Assembly (NCBI GenBank): GCA_016647705.1
Contig: CM028330.1
Location: forward strand, 35,663,534 to 35,727,533
Direction: 5' to 3'
DNA from: Eucommia ulmoides
Lineage: Eukaryota; Streptophyta; Magnoliopsida; Garryales; Eucommiaceae
DNA: 64,000 nt
Shown: one piece after another, positions 42,750 through 56,131 of the stretch
Layout: each line of letters starts with the position of its first letter
Position numbering within the stretch: the stretch's first letter is position 1
Translations under genes and position numbers: made by a program
Notes under the pieces: model-generated
The model's input: only the letters and a program-made list of their open reading frames with translations
Database searches by the model: none
Told to the model about the DNA's origin: nothing

Positions 42750-44771
42750 TGTGACATTTAAATTTTATTTTAAAAATTTTTAAGGTTTTAAAAATTTGGG
42801 GATTAAATATTAATTTTAATTTTGACTTTTAAAAATTTAAGAGTTCTTAAGTTACTTAAAATTAATTTTGAAATATAATTAATATTATCTTTATTTTAGG
42901 GATATATATATATAAGAGGTGAATGTGTTGTTACGAAGACAAAACATTCAACTTTAATTGTGACAAAGGCCACCAATGTCACCTTTGGCAAAAAAAAAAA
43001 AAAAAATATGTTGGCAATTGAACTTTACTTCATCTGTATATAAAATAAAGAGTGAAAAAAAAAACATTTTGTTTGTTCTTGACTTTCTCTCTCTTTTGAG
43101 TCTCTCATATTACCCTTTCATTTGGCTTGTTACTGTATAGCCTCGTTTGGCTTTTGCTCCAGTAAGTTCTTCAGGTTTTTTTTTTTTTTGTAATCAATTT
43201 ATATATAGTTCATGTATATAAGTGTGTGTCTATATACAATATATGTAAAATATTTAAATTGTAAAAAAAATTAATTTAAAGTTAAAATTATAATGATAAT
43301 TTTTTTGGTATTTTATTATCCAGTAATATTGCTAATATTAGTTAATATTTTTTCTATAGTTAAATTAGTAATTGATAAATTTTAGGGAAACTTTTTTAGA
43401 GGTCTCAAAATTTCAAAAATCATTTTCTAGGTCTCATCTCATGTGTAAAAAAATTACTGTTACAGGACTCTATAAAGTGATATTTTTATGGGATGGAATT
43501 TTTGGAGGAATTTCCCTAAATTTTATAAATGCAACTATCATAGTTTAGTTGTAAAATTTAGTTGTAAAATTTATTTTGTGTTAAGAAAATAGAGTATTTA
43601 ATTTTAATAAATTTTATGTAATCAATAAAATTTGGGAATAAAAAAAATGTATTTTAATGTCACGCATTACACGCATTTCATTGCATATTAGATTTATTTA
43701 GATAAATTTTTAATTTAGGTCCTGTCGTTGTTAGGTTTACAGACGAGGCCGACCCTGTCAGTGACGGTAGTGTGAAAAGTAACGTAATTATCGAGATAAG
43801 TGTACTGTCTTCTATGTAAATTGTCAAATTATATTCTCGTACTAAATTGTGATAAAGAAAAGATTTATTAAAATTGACGACTTTATAACGTTACAGGGAT
43901 CAAGTAAATTTTTAAGTGTGGAAAGTGATTTTATTTATTATACTACTATGTCACAGTATGGTCCCGACAGGAAGACAGTCCTACAGGATGTTGTTGATCC
44001 TAACATGAAGGCATGTCCTGTAGAACGTTATGTTGTGACCTAACCAAAAGAACAAGTCCCGCAAGTGGTGGTGGTTGTTGTTGAGTATCACCATGATATG
44101 ATGGTTTATACCACGTGATAGATCTTACCATTGGAGATATTGAGTGGCTCTCACACCGATAACAACCTTAGATTGCACAATTGTACATGTTACGATACCG
44201 TTATAACTCCCGATCGTGAGGTGAAACAATCATATGCCTAGTAGGAAAGTATGTTTCTAGTATTTTATTATATAAAAGTGATTTGATTGGTTGATTTATA
44301 TTCAATTGCTATATGATGGCAATATCTGTGAATTTCGTTACTGTCCACTGTAGTTATATTTTGTTTTAGAAAATATCACTGTAATTATATTCTGTTTTGG
44401 AAAATAGATTCTGATAAATATATTTGATCCATAAATTATTTTTTATATTATGAAGACAGTATACCAAAAAATTATTTTATCTCAGGAACCTCAGCTAAAT
44501 ATGGGTCCCCTACTAACTTTAGATAAAGTCGGAGGGTGGTATCGGTTTAAAGTAGTCAGGACTATTTTGGGTAATTAGTGGATTAGACTTTTGTGGGTTG
44601 TGATGATATAGTGGATATGTGTAACCACTGAATTTTGGGCTATATAAATATTAAAAAGAAAAAAAAAATTAATCATATAAAATATTACATATTCGTTTGT
44701 TTTTAGTTGAATAACATTAAAGTCAAGATTATGCTTGTCTTTGGGTGTTGGGGCCCGAGGTGGGGTGTGAC
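42750..44771 (+). repeat. Probable 5' LTR of a chromovirus
   Basis: It lies directly upstream of a tRNA-Met-type primer site and of chromovirus gag. The right end GTGTGACA (44771) is a plausible LTR terminus. The left end TGTGACATTTAAATT (about 42750) is a guess. A TATATATATATAAGAG promoter-like sequence is at 42903. The weak point is the lack of a second copy for comparison. Confidence 0.4.
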
Positions 44772-44775
44772 AGTT

Positions 44776-44793
44776 TTTTGTATTAGAGCTTAG
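44776..44793 (+). other. tRNA-Met-type primer binding site (decayed)
   Basis: TTTGTATTAGAGCTTAG is close to the TGGTATCAGAGC... site used by chromoviruses and copia elements. It lies a few bases after the LTR end and upstream of gag. Confidence 0.5.
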
Positions 44794-45009
44794 ATGATAG
44801 GTTCTGTAGACGTGGCATTAGAGTGTCGTGTCAGTAGTGGACCATAAGATAAAGTGTTAATAGGTTAGTTCTGCACGTGAGTGATAATTATTTTTATTTG
44901 ATTAAATAGTACAATTGAATCATGCACTGCTTGTTGTATTGTTAGCATTTTTATTTATTAAATTTCATTTCAGATCTTGAATATGGAATGTTGAAATGAA
45001 AGTAGTGGG

Positions 45010-46545
45010 AGTTCTAGAACCAAAGAAAAAGGAGTAGGGTGCAGAGATGATTAGATGTTGTCAAACAAATATTACAGGTTGTTACGCAACTGACTAAGAA
45101 GTATGCAAAGATGATGGAATGCTAGAAGGCCCAAACCGAAATAGTCAATCCTTAAACTATACTCTTGAAAAGATTCAAGGAGTTGGACCCCCCCAACTTT
45201 TATGGGAACTGCGGGTCTTGTTGATACGGAGAATTGGTAGAGGAGCATAGGACATGTATTTGAGGCGATAGGCATTACTAATAACAGTTGAGTTCGTCTC
45301 GCCACCCTCCAGCTAAAGGGGGAAGCCAAACATTAGTGGGAAGAAATAAAGAAGTTAATTTCAATTATAGACCAAGAGATCACTTGGGATCAATTTGTTG
45401 CAGTATTTAATGAAACATATTACCTTTAATCCTATCATTTTGAGATGGAGGAAGAATTCATATTACTGAAACAGGGGAAGATGTCAGTCCTTTAATCTGA
45501 AATCAAATTTGATGCCTTATCCCAATTCGCTCCTGATTTGGTAAAGATCGAGGACAAGAGATGTAGACAATTAAAAAAAAAAAGACTAGATTTGTAAATA
45601 CGTTCAAGGTTAACTGCCTGACAAATAAAAAGTTATCTTGAACTGGTGAACACGGCGAAATTAATAGAGAAAGATGTGTAAGAAGCTGCTCAAAATCGTG
45701 AACAATACAAGAAGAGCAAATTTCCTTTAGCAGATATCCACGTCGCACCTCTCGGGGATTTGGACCTTGACCCAACTTCATTGGGCCCCGATAGTCGATC
45801 AATTAGCTAGGAGCCTAGGCCCATGACAATCATATTTTGGGCGACGACATAATGTACCCAGACAAAGTTCAAGTCAACAGGGGTAGGGTAGGGGCCAAAC
45901 GTTTAGCTGAGCTAGGACAGCTATTTTATATCAATGTGGTTCATTGGACCATTTCATTAAAGACTATCCCATGGCAGGCCCAATATGTTATCGTTGTCAT
46001 GAGTTGGGCCACTTATCTCTGTTGTGTCTAAAATTTGCTGCTACTCCTACACCCTTTGCAAGCAGTGTAGGCAGTATTGGCCCTAGCGGTGTTCAGGGAC
46101 GAGGTAGAGAATCGACCGGTAGACCTCCAACACGAGGGTGTGTTTTTGCTACTACTCAGCAAGATGCCCAAGTTACCCCAAATGTGGTTATAGGTATCAT
46201 GTCTTTACATGATAGAGATACACATATACGTATCGATCCAGGTTCTACCCATTTATTTGTTTCGATGACCTTTATGATGCATGTAGGGAAATTGCCTACT
46301 TCTCTGTCATATGATATTATTATATCTATCCCTGTGGGCGAATCAGTGTTGATAGATAGTGTGTACAAAAATAGTTTGCTTTGCATTGGTGATAGAGAAT
46401 TGTTAGTGAATTTATTACCCCTGAGTATTCACGATTTTGATGTGATATTGGGTATGGATTTGATATCTAGCTATCATGCCACAACCGATTGGTTTAAAAA
46501 AGAAGTTACTTTTCGAGTCCCAGGCAACCCAAGAAACTATCATAA
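45010..46545 (+). pseudogene. Chromovirus (Tekay/Del-type) gag-protease, truncated
   Basis: The gag capsid part shows FKELDPPNFYG, QLKGEAKHWWEEIKKLI and ITWDQFVAVFNETYY (45170-45430), with several stops. A zinc knuckle CYRCHELGHLSLLC (C-X2-C-X4-H-X4-C) follows near 45977. The open stretch 45944-46555 then has GCVFATTQQDAQVTPNVV, the protease active site IRIDPGSTHLFVS and HDFDVILGMDLISSYHA. This arrangement is diagnostic of Tekay/Del chromoviruses. The frame is cut at VTFRVPGNP (about 46530-46545), where different sequence starts. RT and integrase are absent. Confidence 0.88.
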
Positions 46546-47881
46546 CCAAGTCTAGTTACCCAAACTAACTAATACTTAAAGCTCGGTTTAAAACCAACCA
46601 AACTGAAATCCTATCGAGTCAAGCCATTAATGAATCATCAAATCAACCTTCCATCAAGTATTTAATGCTTGGGATGACCTTGGAAGACTACATTTAAGGT
46701 ATCTATGTATTTTGATCAAAATATCTTAGAGAAACCAAATTGTTTGAAAAGTAACTACACGGTTACAAGACTAACCGTACCAATCCCATTACATTAAGGG
46801 CATTAAATACCCATCAAATCAAGTGTCATAATCATGTATTAAATGCAAAATGACAAGAAATGATTACATTCATTGAACCTCCAAAGCATTAAATGCAAAG
46901 TAATTGAATTAGTTCAAATAACTAATATTTAGCAAGCAAACCGAACCAAGAAGCATTACATCATGCATTAAATTCCCCATGTGCAAGCCAATCATTACCA
47001 ATCATAAGTAATAATGATCAATTATTACCAATCATGAGTAATGATTGCCAATGATTACCTAAGATATTTTGAAATTTGGTAATCATTACCAAATCTTAGT
47101 GAATCTTCCAAAATTACCCAAAACCATCAAACTACAAGATATTAAAGCGTCACTCTTAGACCAAATAGTCCCTAAGGAGAAAGTTGGGATACCCTATGCG
47201 TTGGCCAATACGCAGGGTGCCCGAGCCTATAAATAGGCAGCCTGTTTTCAAAATTCAAAGGGCTTGGTCCAAGACTTTCTCTCTCTAGTCTCAATTTCCT
47301 CTCACAGGTCTAGGGAGTTCTCAAGCCTTCTATTCAAAAAACACCTCGAAATTCTGTCAAAATACCTTCCAAAAGGTGTTCTTGAGAATCTTAGAGGAAG
47401 ATCTCAAGAAGTTATCGAAGAACGATCGAGAACAACCAAGAAGATTCAAATAATGAGAAAAAAGAAATCACTTGGGGAAATACTACTCCCCTAAGTTAGG
47501 CAAGTCTTCTTAAATGCCCTTCGAGTTGTCTTAACTACGGTTATGTTGCTTGTATATAGTATGTTTGTGTAGATCTTGGAATTCATATTCCATGTTCATG
47601 GTATACATATCAAGAAACTAGTCAAAAACGTCGAAAACGTGTCAAAAACATCAAAATATGTCAAAAACATCCAAAAATATGTCAAAAATATTGAGAACAT
47701 CAATCACATCATGAGTTGTGCATAACATCTTTGATTTTCTCAAGAATACATGAAACCGAACTCCAAAAAATTCAAAACAAACCTCTAATTATTGACTGCT
47801 AATCACTCAATTGACTTTACATTTCTGCAATAGTCTAGATCATAACCTGGCACTGCAATAGTCAAGATCACAACTTGACAC
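46546..47881. mobile_element. Probable LTR fragment truncating the chromovirus
   Basis: Sequence changes abruptly at the end of the protease frame. The block is AT-rich with repeated CCAATCATTACC phrases (46985-47060). It holds a core promoter-like GCCTATAAATAGGC (47225-47238) followed by a pyrimidine-rich TTTCTCTCTCTAGTC, as in many LTRs. CATAACCTGGCACTGCAATAG-like text is duplicated near 47830-47880. Termini and target duplication are not resolved, and the open frame 47264-47494 matches nothing I know. Confidence 0.35.
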
Positions 47882-47884
47882 TAA

Positions 47885-48677
47885 CGGCATGTTTGGTTGG
47901 ACAGAATCGAGGGCAGAATGGAATCCATTCCGCCCTTGATTCTTATTCCATTGTTTGGTTCTCCAATGGAATCACTTTTGTGATTCCATTGGAATGAAAA
48001 TCAAGGGAATGAGATTCCATTTGAAACGGGTTGGAATCAAGTTCAACCCAATGGAATCAAAACTAAAATTACAAAAAAAAAAAAAAACATCGTTGATTTA
48101 GTCCAATCCAGAAATTAGATAACATAAACAGATTTTAGAGAACATAAATAAATTTTAGAGAATAGAAACATAAATTAGAGAATATAAACAGAAATTAGTG
48201 AATAGAAACATAAACTAGAGAACAAAAACATAAATTAGATAACAGAAAATTGAGAACAGAAACATAGAATTGAGAACAGAAACTGAAAATTGAGAATAGA
48301 AACAGAAAATTGAGAACAGAAACTGTAAATTGAGAATAGAAACATAAAATTAAGAATAAAAAATATAGAACATAAATTGAAAATTCATAACAGAAACTAA
48401 AAATTGAATGAAATAATGAAATATAATAAAATGAGGGAAGAAATGAAATAGCAAAATATAATAAAATAAGGGTATAATGGCATAATGAAATTATAATAAA
48501 ATAAGAACATAATGAGAATTTTATTATATTTCACTATTCTACTCCGTCCTTAATTCCATAACAACCAAACAAGTAAATGGAATAGTGATTTCATTGATAA
48601 TTCCATTATTTATCTCATTTCATTACTTCTTCTATTCCATTCTACCCTCATTCCATTCCGTCCAACCAAATGAGTCA
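47885..48677. mobile_element. Tourist/PIF-Harbinger-like element with internal minisatellite
   Basis: TIRs CGGCATGTTTGGTTGG and (reverse complement) TGACTCATTTGGTTGG, with further similarity inward (GGAATGG), are flanked by TAA on both sides (47882-47884 and 48678-48680). No transposase is present. The middle is a 20-bp tandem array. Confidence 0.7.
48108..48400. repeat. 20-bp minisatellite inside the Tourist-like element
   Basis: About 14 imperfect units of the form AGAAATTAGAGAACATAAAC (later AAATTGAGAACAGAAAC) lie in tandem. Confidence 0.8.
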
Positions 48678-49019
48678 TAAGTCTTCAGGCTCGTGGATTA
48701 ACGCCATAAACATATATACCTATATACTACTCCTTCGAGACTTGTGGCTAAAAATTCAGGATAAAAGGAGAACCTCTATTCATTTGGGGATATATGTGCA
48801 CCTTCTTCAAAACTATTTTCGTTTTTCTTAGTTACAAGTAGGATTGGGACATATACTATATATTTCCTTTCCTTTTTGAACTAATAACCTAAATCTAAAC
48901 ACTAAACTTTCCTAAAAAAGTGAATTCGGGTTGGAGTGTTCTTGACAAAATCAAAACTGAATATCCACATATCATTGGTGTGATTCATGTCTTTGTCTCA
49001 TAAAAACAAATAAAAAACA
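48678..49019. other. Sequence between TIR element and LTR fragment
   Basis: I recognise no feature here. Confidence 0.35.
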
Positions 49020-49792
49020 AACAATCAGTTTATCTAGGGATAAACTACGTGCTGACCTGATTCTCAGCTACCTGAGATACGTAGGCAACCTAGGTACGGG
49101 TTTGATCACCCCTCTAAATAAAAATCAGTTCATCTTGAACAGATGAACCACATTTCGACCTGATTTCCCGTGAAAATTGGGATACGTATGCAACCTTTAT
49201 AAGGTTCGGTCGGAAAAAAAATAAAAAAAATCATTTCGTATGCTTTATATGTTGTTGCTGATAGATAGTTAACTTTTACTTGCTTTTCTTACATTAAAAA
49301 AAATGCATGGAAAAAAAAAATGCATGAAAAAAAAATGGAAATTATTTTGTTAAACAAAATCAAAGAAAATTGCTTGAACTTTATTTAAATGTGAACATCT
49401 ATTTAGACTGAGGTACAGTCTTCGGACGGGTATTTTGGGGTGCTTTAACACATTCTCTAAGTATAACCGACCCCCGAACTTAAAGAAATCTCTGGTAAAA
49501 GACCAACAGGTTTCGAGTCAAAACTTGGGTCATTTCAAAATAAAAATGAATCTCGGTGACCTAGCACACCATTTAACCTCATGCTAAGTGGCGACTCATT
49601 TTCTAACATAAATCCCAACTCGAAGGATGTTTTCAAAACCAGTGCCTAGAAAAGTCCTTGAAAACCATTTTCGAAAATGAACGGATTTTGAGGATTTCGA
49701 GAGGGAGAAATGAAACTTTGTTTTTCTCTTTATTCTCGATCTCTACTTCTTCTGCTTTCAAAAAATCTGGCGTGCATCAGTAAGATTGAGAA
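49020..49792 (+). mobile_element. Tat-family LTR fragment (plus orientation)
   Basis: The block with CTTCGGACGGGTATTTTGGGG and CCTAGCACACCATTTAACC corresponds, in reverse complement, to the conserved LTR blocks of element A (for example 1160-1350). The end TCTGGCGTGCATCA (49792) matches the expected LTR 3' end. GATACGTAGGCAACC and GGGATACGTATGCAACC phrases occur upstream. The TGTAGACACC start is missing, so it is truncated on the left. No primer site follows. Confidence 0.65.
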
Positions 49793-50539
49793 ATTTTCTT
49801 TGATACAAAAGAAACAATATAACTAGAATTTAGGTAGTAGTTCTTCCAATGTTAATAGATATTGGGAGATTGAAGAGGAGGAAATATCGGCCAGAATTCT
49901 TCCTAAATTTCATGGAACAGACACTTCTAATCATTTCTAGTGGTAGGGTGACATTGTGGATATTGGAAAGAGAAACGACGCCTATTATGTAGTAGAAACT
50001 ATTAGGGACTAGTTGAGCAGGACTGATTTCAAAAGATCAAAAAAACTCTTGGAGAGATGGGGAGAAGGAAAAACAAAGCTCGTACTCAAACATCCATGAA
50101 TAAAATCATATTTCATTACTTCGACAAGAGTAAGGGTGCTTTGAATCATTAGCAACCCTAATCAAGTCCGATTGAGGAATTTCATACCTACTCCTCAATG
50201 AAGAAAAAAGATTTAGAGAAATAGGAGGGACCATAGTCCCCTATGAATGAGAAGGTTTGGACAAAGAAGCGAGTTTGACATAGCTAATATTCTTGAAATC
50301 AAAATCGGAGACAGGTTGACATCGACGACATTACCATTAAAACTCACAATTGGAACAATTTCCATGATTAAACTCTAAATAAAGGGAAGTTGGGGTTTCA
50401 CAAGAGTGAAGAACAAAAAATAAGAATCGTAGACAAAAGGTGAAGTAATAATACATAAGAGAAACAAGAGAAAGGCAGAGACTTACAATTGCTTTTGTTC
50501 AGGAATTCGAGTTTTTTACTACTCACCTTCTTTCTTTAA
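49793..50539. other. Intergenic sequence, no feature supported
   Basis: Short frames only. It may be retroelement debris, but no domain can be named. Confidence 0.35.
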
Positions 50540-51055
50540 AATTAGTTAAGAAGTCAAAGGGACAAATAATAGGGGTAAGATTCCCACCCAAGGTACCTCG
50601 GAATATAAGAAAATATAGGCATGCGACCAGCAGTGGGCCGAAGTCTTCAATGGCCAGGAAAACCTATCATATTGTGATTGGCTAGCCCAAAAAACTTTAT
50701 GAAGAATCGTTTGGCCCAAGGGCATAGGCCAATAGGGGAATAGCCTAATATACCCAAGTTGCATATGGGCCTCAGAATCCAAACACCTAGTAGATAAGTT
50801 GCATATTGTGTCACGATAGTGAACATGGATCAGTTAAGCCTACATGCTTGCATGGGCTTAGTGGGGAGTTCATCGTGCAATCGTTGTCAGGATATGTCTC
50901 CCTTAATGTAATGAATGATGAGGTACAATACAGTTATAAGAATAAATACCTTCCATAAGTCTATTTAGAGTTTTTTACTGCCAATTTTATCTATACTAGA
51001 ACATATTAATTTATTCTCACACTGAAGGATCGTTGGTCGACACTATACCAGTGTC
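50540..51055. mobile_element. Possible gypsy LTR end fragment
   Basis: The phrase CACTGAAGGATCGTTGGTCG followed by ACACTATACCAGTGTCA, with an upstream ATAAATACCTTCC (TATA-like), resembles the 3' part of several plant gypsy LTRs. No partner, primer site or termini were found. Confidence 0.3.
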
Positions 51056-51588
51056 ACTTTACGTTAGGGGTAAATGTAATTTATTTATTTTTTTACTTTT
51101 TCTTTCCTTCATCAAACCATAAGTTCTTCCCGGTTTTCTTCTCACCCAACAACCACCACCACCACCTTCATCCACTGTCGAGATTTGAAGCCAACTATGA
51201 AGATCTAGGTCTATGGGATGGGTTCTTCCCGCCAACCACCAGATCTTACCTAGAGCACCAATCCACCGTGACGGTGGTGGCCAACCATCACTAGAATGTC
51301 TCAATCTTCATCTCCTCCTTAGCAAACCCTCTACTTCAAAAGGTAAGGATTCAAAATTTATTTTCTAATTTTTGCTACCTCTTATTTCGGATTGTAGTGT
51401 TCCAATTGCGGTTGGATTCAATTGCCCAAAAGGAGTCGGTGAGGCTGAGGAGGGGGCGAGGTTGTGTAGATGTTGTGAATGGTGGAAGAAGTGACGGTGG
51501 TGTGTTGCTCTAGAATGCTTTGGGTTGTCGAGAAATAGGGTTAGAGAGAAGAAAGCGAAAATAAAAAAATGAAAAATTAAAAGAAAAA

Positions 51589-51591
<3 letters not shown>

Positions 51592-51680
<89 letters not shown>
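51592..51680. repeat. Compound (AT)n(GT)n microsatellite
   Basis: About 22 AT units (51592-51636) run directly into about 21 GT units (51637-51679). Confidence 0.95.
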
Positions 51681-52344
51681 AATATTTTTATGTTTATTTA
51701 ATTAATTTGGAAAGTGTTGTTGGTACTTCAAAATATTGATTTGGCCGCTAGTTATAAAGTTAAATAATTTGGGAAGTGTTTTTGGTACTTCAAAAATTCA
51801 ACACCAGTATCCTAGAGTGCAAATAGAAATTTTGGTATTTTAATTGCAGTTTTTACAAAGGAGACAAACTAGATAACCACGGCATAATTACTAAAAATAA
51901 CCAATAGACTAAAAGCTTGGGCTATAGCCAAGATATAGTGGTGCATTAAATTGATGCCCTCACATTTTAACAATATTTTATTTTGATCAAATAAAAAATA
52001 TAGTTAAAATATTATTTTATGTATAGTGGTGACAGTTTAGTCAAAATACATGGGCATTTGGTGTCTAGTTTTACAGTACTAGGAGGTAAAAAGTAATTTT
52101 CTTAAACTACGTTAATTGTCCCTATAGAATAGGAAAAAAAAAAAAGAGAACTTGCACAGAATTATAGTGAATATATCATTTCTCCATTTAGCAAAGTGTG
52201 CAATGTACAACGTACTGCAAAGCAAATTATCATCTTATGTATATCAATATATACTTTCTTAATAAAATAGCATGGTTTACGCTAAACTTACATAAAAGGA
52301 ACCTATCGTTTGCCATTCAAAAGATTTAACAGCCCCTAAGGCTT
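51681..52344. other. Downstream flank of the MSBP-like gene
   Basis: AT-rich. The first few hundred bases below the stop codon (52345) are probably the 3' untranslated region. The phrase GGAAGTGTTTTTGGTACTTC occurs twice in similar form (51709 and 51770). Confidence 0.4.
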
Positions 52345-52621
52345 CTACTGGGCTTTCTTTCCTTCAACATTGTGACTTTCTTCCATGTTATCTCCACATT
52401 CATTACGGACAGACTGCGTTTTTTCTTGAACAATTTGTCCAACTTTGACATACTTCTCCATAAACTTGTACTCCCAATCTTGTAAAGCTTCAAGTTCATC
52501 AGGATTGAGACGATCAATGTTCCCAGTAAGGTCTCGAGGGTCAAAAGACATGAGAGCTAGGGCTCGGCTAGCATCCCTTCCTGCAAACAATGCATAAGGC
52601 CCACCAGGACCATAGAACATT
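52345..52621 (-). CDS. MSBP1-like: MSBP-like exon 2 (residues 93-184)
   Basis: It starts after GTGTGCAG with the last base of an Arg codon, then MFYGPGGPYALF. It contains LNPDELEALQDWEYKFMEKY, the helical end of the domain, and stops at 52345-52347. Confidence 0.92.
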
Positions 52622-55600
52622 CTGCACACAAAGGTTAAGTAATGTGTTATCTTTATTTTTTACCACAAGTAGATAACCCGAAGATCTCACAAGTTAGCGA
52701 CACTAAATATATGCATATATTTAAATGAGAATACAATTTCTTTCTGGGCAAATTTTACCCCTTTACTTCTCATGCAACTTTGTATTGAAGTGCAAAATTA
52801 ACATAATCTGCCTCTCAAAATTGAAACTTTAAACTATAAAAAATTGGAGTACTTGGCAAGAAATGAACACAGTAATTTTACAAGGGTTTTAATTTCTCTA
52901 TCTAGCTTTAAACAATCTTATTTTGTGTATGCTACATTTTTTATTGAAGATTTGTTATCTGTCAGGAAGCGCCTCTCTTGTTCTTTCATAGTGTCGATGC
53001 CCTTCGGGTAAATAGTTTTACTGTAGCTATCCAGCAATTAACAAGTGTTTAGGGGCTCAATTCATTGTTAACATGTACAACGAACAAGAGAGGCCCAATG
53101 GCTCCAAATGACTCTCAACTGGCCCCCTTTTTCGATTGAGGGAGCGAGGATTGGGGAGGCGGGGGAGATTATCGGATGATTTGCTGTTTCCTTCTAATCT
53201 TTTCTTAATATTACTATTTTAGCCCTATTTAGTTTATTTTATTAAGGAGTACTTTTTCTTAATCTTCCACACACACACACACACACACACACATATAAAG
53301 GATCAGTCATATTACAAAATTAAATGTCAATATCCCTCCTTCATCCAAACAGAACAAAGTAAAGTCAATTCCCCTCCCCCTCCTCTTCCCTCTCCTCTCC
53401 TGCATCCAAACCAACAGTAAATGGACAACCTAAAGAATGATACTACTAAATTTCAACATTGATGACGATGATTGTTATCGTGAGATGTCAATTGCAATAA
53501 TGTCAATTCATACGACACGAATTACTACCGAGATTTTCAATCAATGGAATCACTTCCGTCAGGAGACATGTGGAATTCATCTAGGAATGGAATGATTATA
53601 GGAACAACCATTCCATTCACGTGTTTAATATGATGGATTAGTTTTCATTCTCATTCCTAGGTATTCGCTAATCCTGCAAATCATGGGATTAGGCAATTCA
53701 ATTTCGAACATGGGAGAACACACTAATGGGCTTTCTGCACTCGCGTAACATAGGTGTGAAGGGGTGGCCCTAGTTGATCCCCACCACTTAGGTAATTCAT
53801 TTTTTGACTTACACCACTTGATCAAAAAGCATGTTCATGTCTGGCGGGTATGGGCGTCCTCATTTTCTAAAATTTATATTTGTTGCTGTCATCTCTAAAT
53901 TGAGGGTATACTTTTGCTTAATTTCATTTTCGTTGGTCTATGGGATCATAAATAAAACACCTAACTCCATACCCACTGTCCTCACTCCCCTATGGCTCTG
54001 AGTTTTAGCTTCAAGGTGACCATTTTAGCACTGGCAAACTGTTTTATGTTATTTGCAGCATTAGAGTTGGTGGCTCACTGGCTATTAATATAATTATATG
54101 GTCATTTAAAGGGTAATTCCCTGGAGTCTAGGTGCAGTAAAATCAACATCTGTTTTCATAGTATTTGTATGTCTTTGGTTTGGATATACATGTTTATGTA
54201 TAATATCCCTATTATTATTTAAATTAATTTTTAAAATTTCTTTTTAAGTTTTAACGCGTAATTTGTGCTTGGAGATTGATATATATGCTATTGCACCACC
54301 GGTCAATTGGCAGATCCGTGCTGGTTCCTGGAAAGAAAGCATTGGTTATTGAATGTTCTGGGAGGTATGTGAAGAATTTTGACCCCCATAATCCCCCTCC
54401 TAACACCGTTGCAATTCTGGACCTATAATCATAGCTTTGCTCTGATTCATGGGTTGATGTGAGTTGTATTTAGTTAATTGTCTTCTGGTTGAATGGCCTA
54501 TCGTAGATTGTGGGTCCTCAAATTTTTCCAATCGCTTTTTTTATTATGATATCTAATCAATTGTATTGCTATAATTATGATGAGAGGTTTACACCAAATG
54601 GATGTCAAAAATTGTTAGAATAATTGATAATCGTTCATATACTTGCATGTGCATAGATTTTATCAACAGATTAGTAGGTTTAATGAACTTCATTAGTCAA
54701 ACAAAATTCAATTATTGATCATTATTGTATTTTTATCAATTTATATTTGTGTGGTTACATAGGTTTTCTCAAAAGTTTTACTGTTGAGTTGTTATAAATT
54801 TTCATTTTGTTGCCAATTGACAATTGAGTTATTGGGATTTAAGATTAGAGACTCAATGAACTTATCGAAATTGAGGAGATGTACCATAGCAGTGCCTTTA
54901 GCCACAGGGTATATACTAGTCTACTATATTGTATAACAAACTACCCCAATGACCATGAAGGCATATTTCAAATTCAAGTTTGAGAGAATGAAAATTTACA
55001 GATGAGTTTCATAGAGTATAGTAATAAGTATGTTTTTTAATTTATGAAGCATCTATAAGCTCCAAATCTCAGAAATATCATGTCCATATATGCGATATAT
55101 TTTTGCATAAAATCAAATATTTAAATAAAAAGAAATTCAATAAATCAACAAAGTGTAAATCTTACTTAAGTCGTAATCCTAGCATAGAAACATAATCCAC
55201 CCAATTAAGCCGCAACCTTAGCAAAGCAGAAACATAATTTGGAAGCCAAAGCTTCCCTCACTTCCCCCCCCCCCTTTTTTTGTAATGCCCCTTTTATCCG
55301 TATTATTCTTCCAACATCAGCAACCAAATTGAAGACCATTCCACCAAAAAATAATTGAATATTTTATAGGGAGACCGTAATTGTTCGTGCTCCTGTTTTT
55401 TTATTTTGGATTATCAAAACACTAAGAAAAATAATAAAAAAATACTTCAAAAAATATTTGGAGGATTTAAAATACATTTCTTTTGTTTTCGTTTTTCTTT
55501 TCTAAATTTCCTAAAGGTACTATGATTTTGTTTATTTATTAGTTTATGACGGAAGATACAGAAAACAAAATGCAATAACTATTTTTAGAATCAACCACAA

Positions 55601-56131
55601 TATTTACCTGTTTATATACGATAAATTTAGTTCAGTTTGCGCCCTATTTTTCAAAATAAAATTTAGAATACATCTTACAAATTTTATTGATTTTTGAAAA
55701 ACGATTTTGAATTTGGAAGCAATTTCTTCGGACCACTATTTGTATTTGGTATGTTTTTGGCGGGGGGCAGGGGCATGGAATGGACAAAAGATGTGGATCC
55801 ATAATTGAAACAAGGGGCTAGGAAACAAGCGAAGAGAACGAAGAACGGTATACCTAGAGCGAGAGACATCGTAGATCTGTCCTTTGATGGCCATCAACAA
55901 GGGCTTCTGCGGATCAGAACCGTCGTAAGCCCTGAGTTCCTCCTCAGTGACGTCGCCCAACTGAACTGGCTCACGTTGAACGTATTCGTTGGCCCGCTTG
56001 ACAGCGGCGTAGTCTTCGGCGGCGACAAACATTCCACAGACGACTTTGTAGACAACGAACATGAGGGCCAGAATCGCGAAGAAGGCCGCCGGAGATATGC
56101 CCGTGTAGTGAGTGACAAAATCCATCACCAT
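52345..56131 (-). CDS. MSBP1-like: Membrane steroid-binding protein (MSBP/MAPR type), two exons
   Basis: Coding exons 56131-55854 and 52621-52345 on the minus strand join (TCTAG|GTATAC donor, GTGTGCAG acceptor) in frame to give 184 residues. Residues about 12-34 (ISPAAFFAILALMFVVYKVV) are one membrane segment near the N-terminus. Residues 56-155 form a cytochrome-b5-like haem/steroid-binding domain with VTEEELRAYDGSDPQKPLLM and MFYGPGGPYALFAGRDASRA. Y102 aligns with the haem-ligand tyrosine of animal PGRMC1. The tail, rich in Glu and Lys, ends KKAQ. Arabidopsis MSBP1 is a membrane protein that binds steroids and is implicated in brassinosteroid signalling; the role here is inferred. The start is the first ATG; a second one two codons in is possible. 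The 3.2-kb intron holds no recognised gene. Confidence 0.92.
52622..55853 (-). other. Intron of the MSBP-like gene
   Basis: 3.2 kb, AT-rich. It contains a (CA)n run (53269-53294), a pyrimidine-rich stretch at 53370-53400 and CATTCC/GGAATGG-type text at 53540-53640 that may be MITE debris. No coding domain is seen. Confidence 0.6.
53269..53294. repeat. (CA)n microsatellite
   Basis: About 12-13 AC units lie in the MSBP-like intron. Confidence 0.9.
55854..56131 (-). CDS. MSBP1-like: MSBP-like exon 1 (residues 1-92 and part of 93)
   Basis: It runs from ATG at 56129-56131 to the donor at 55853. It encodes the membrane anchor and the first half of the cytochrome-b5-like domain, ending GQIYDVSRS plus two bases of the next Arg codon. 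A plus-strand frame over the same bases is a shadow. Confidence 0.92.
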
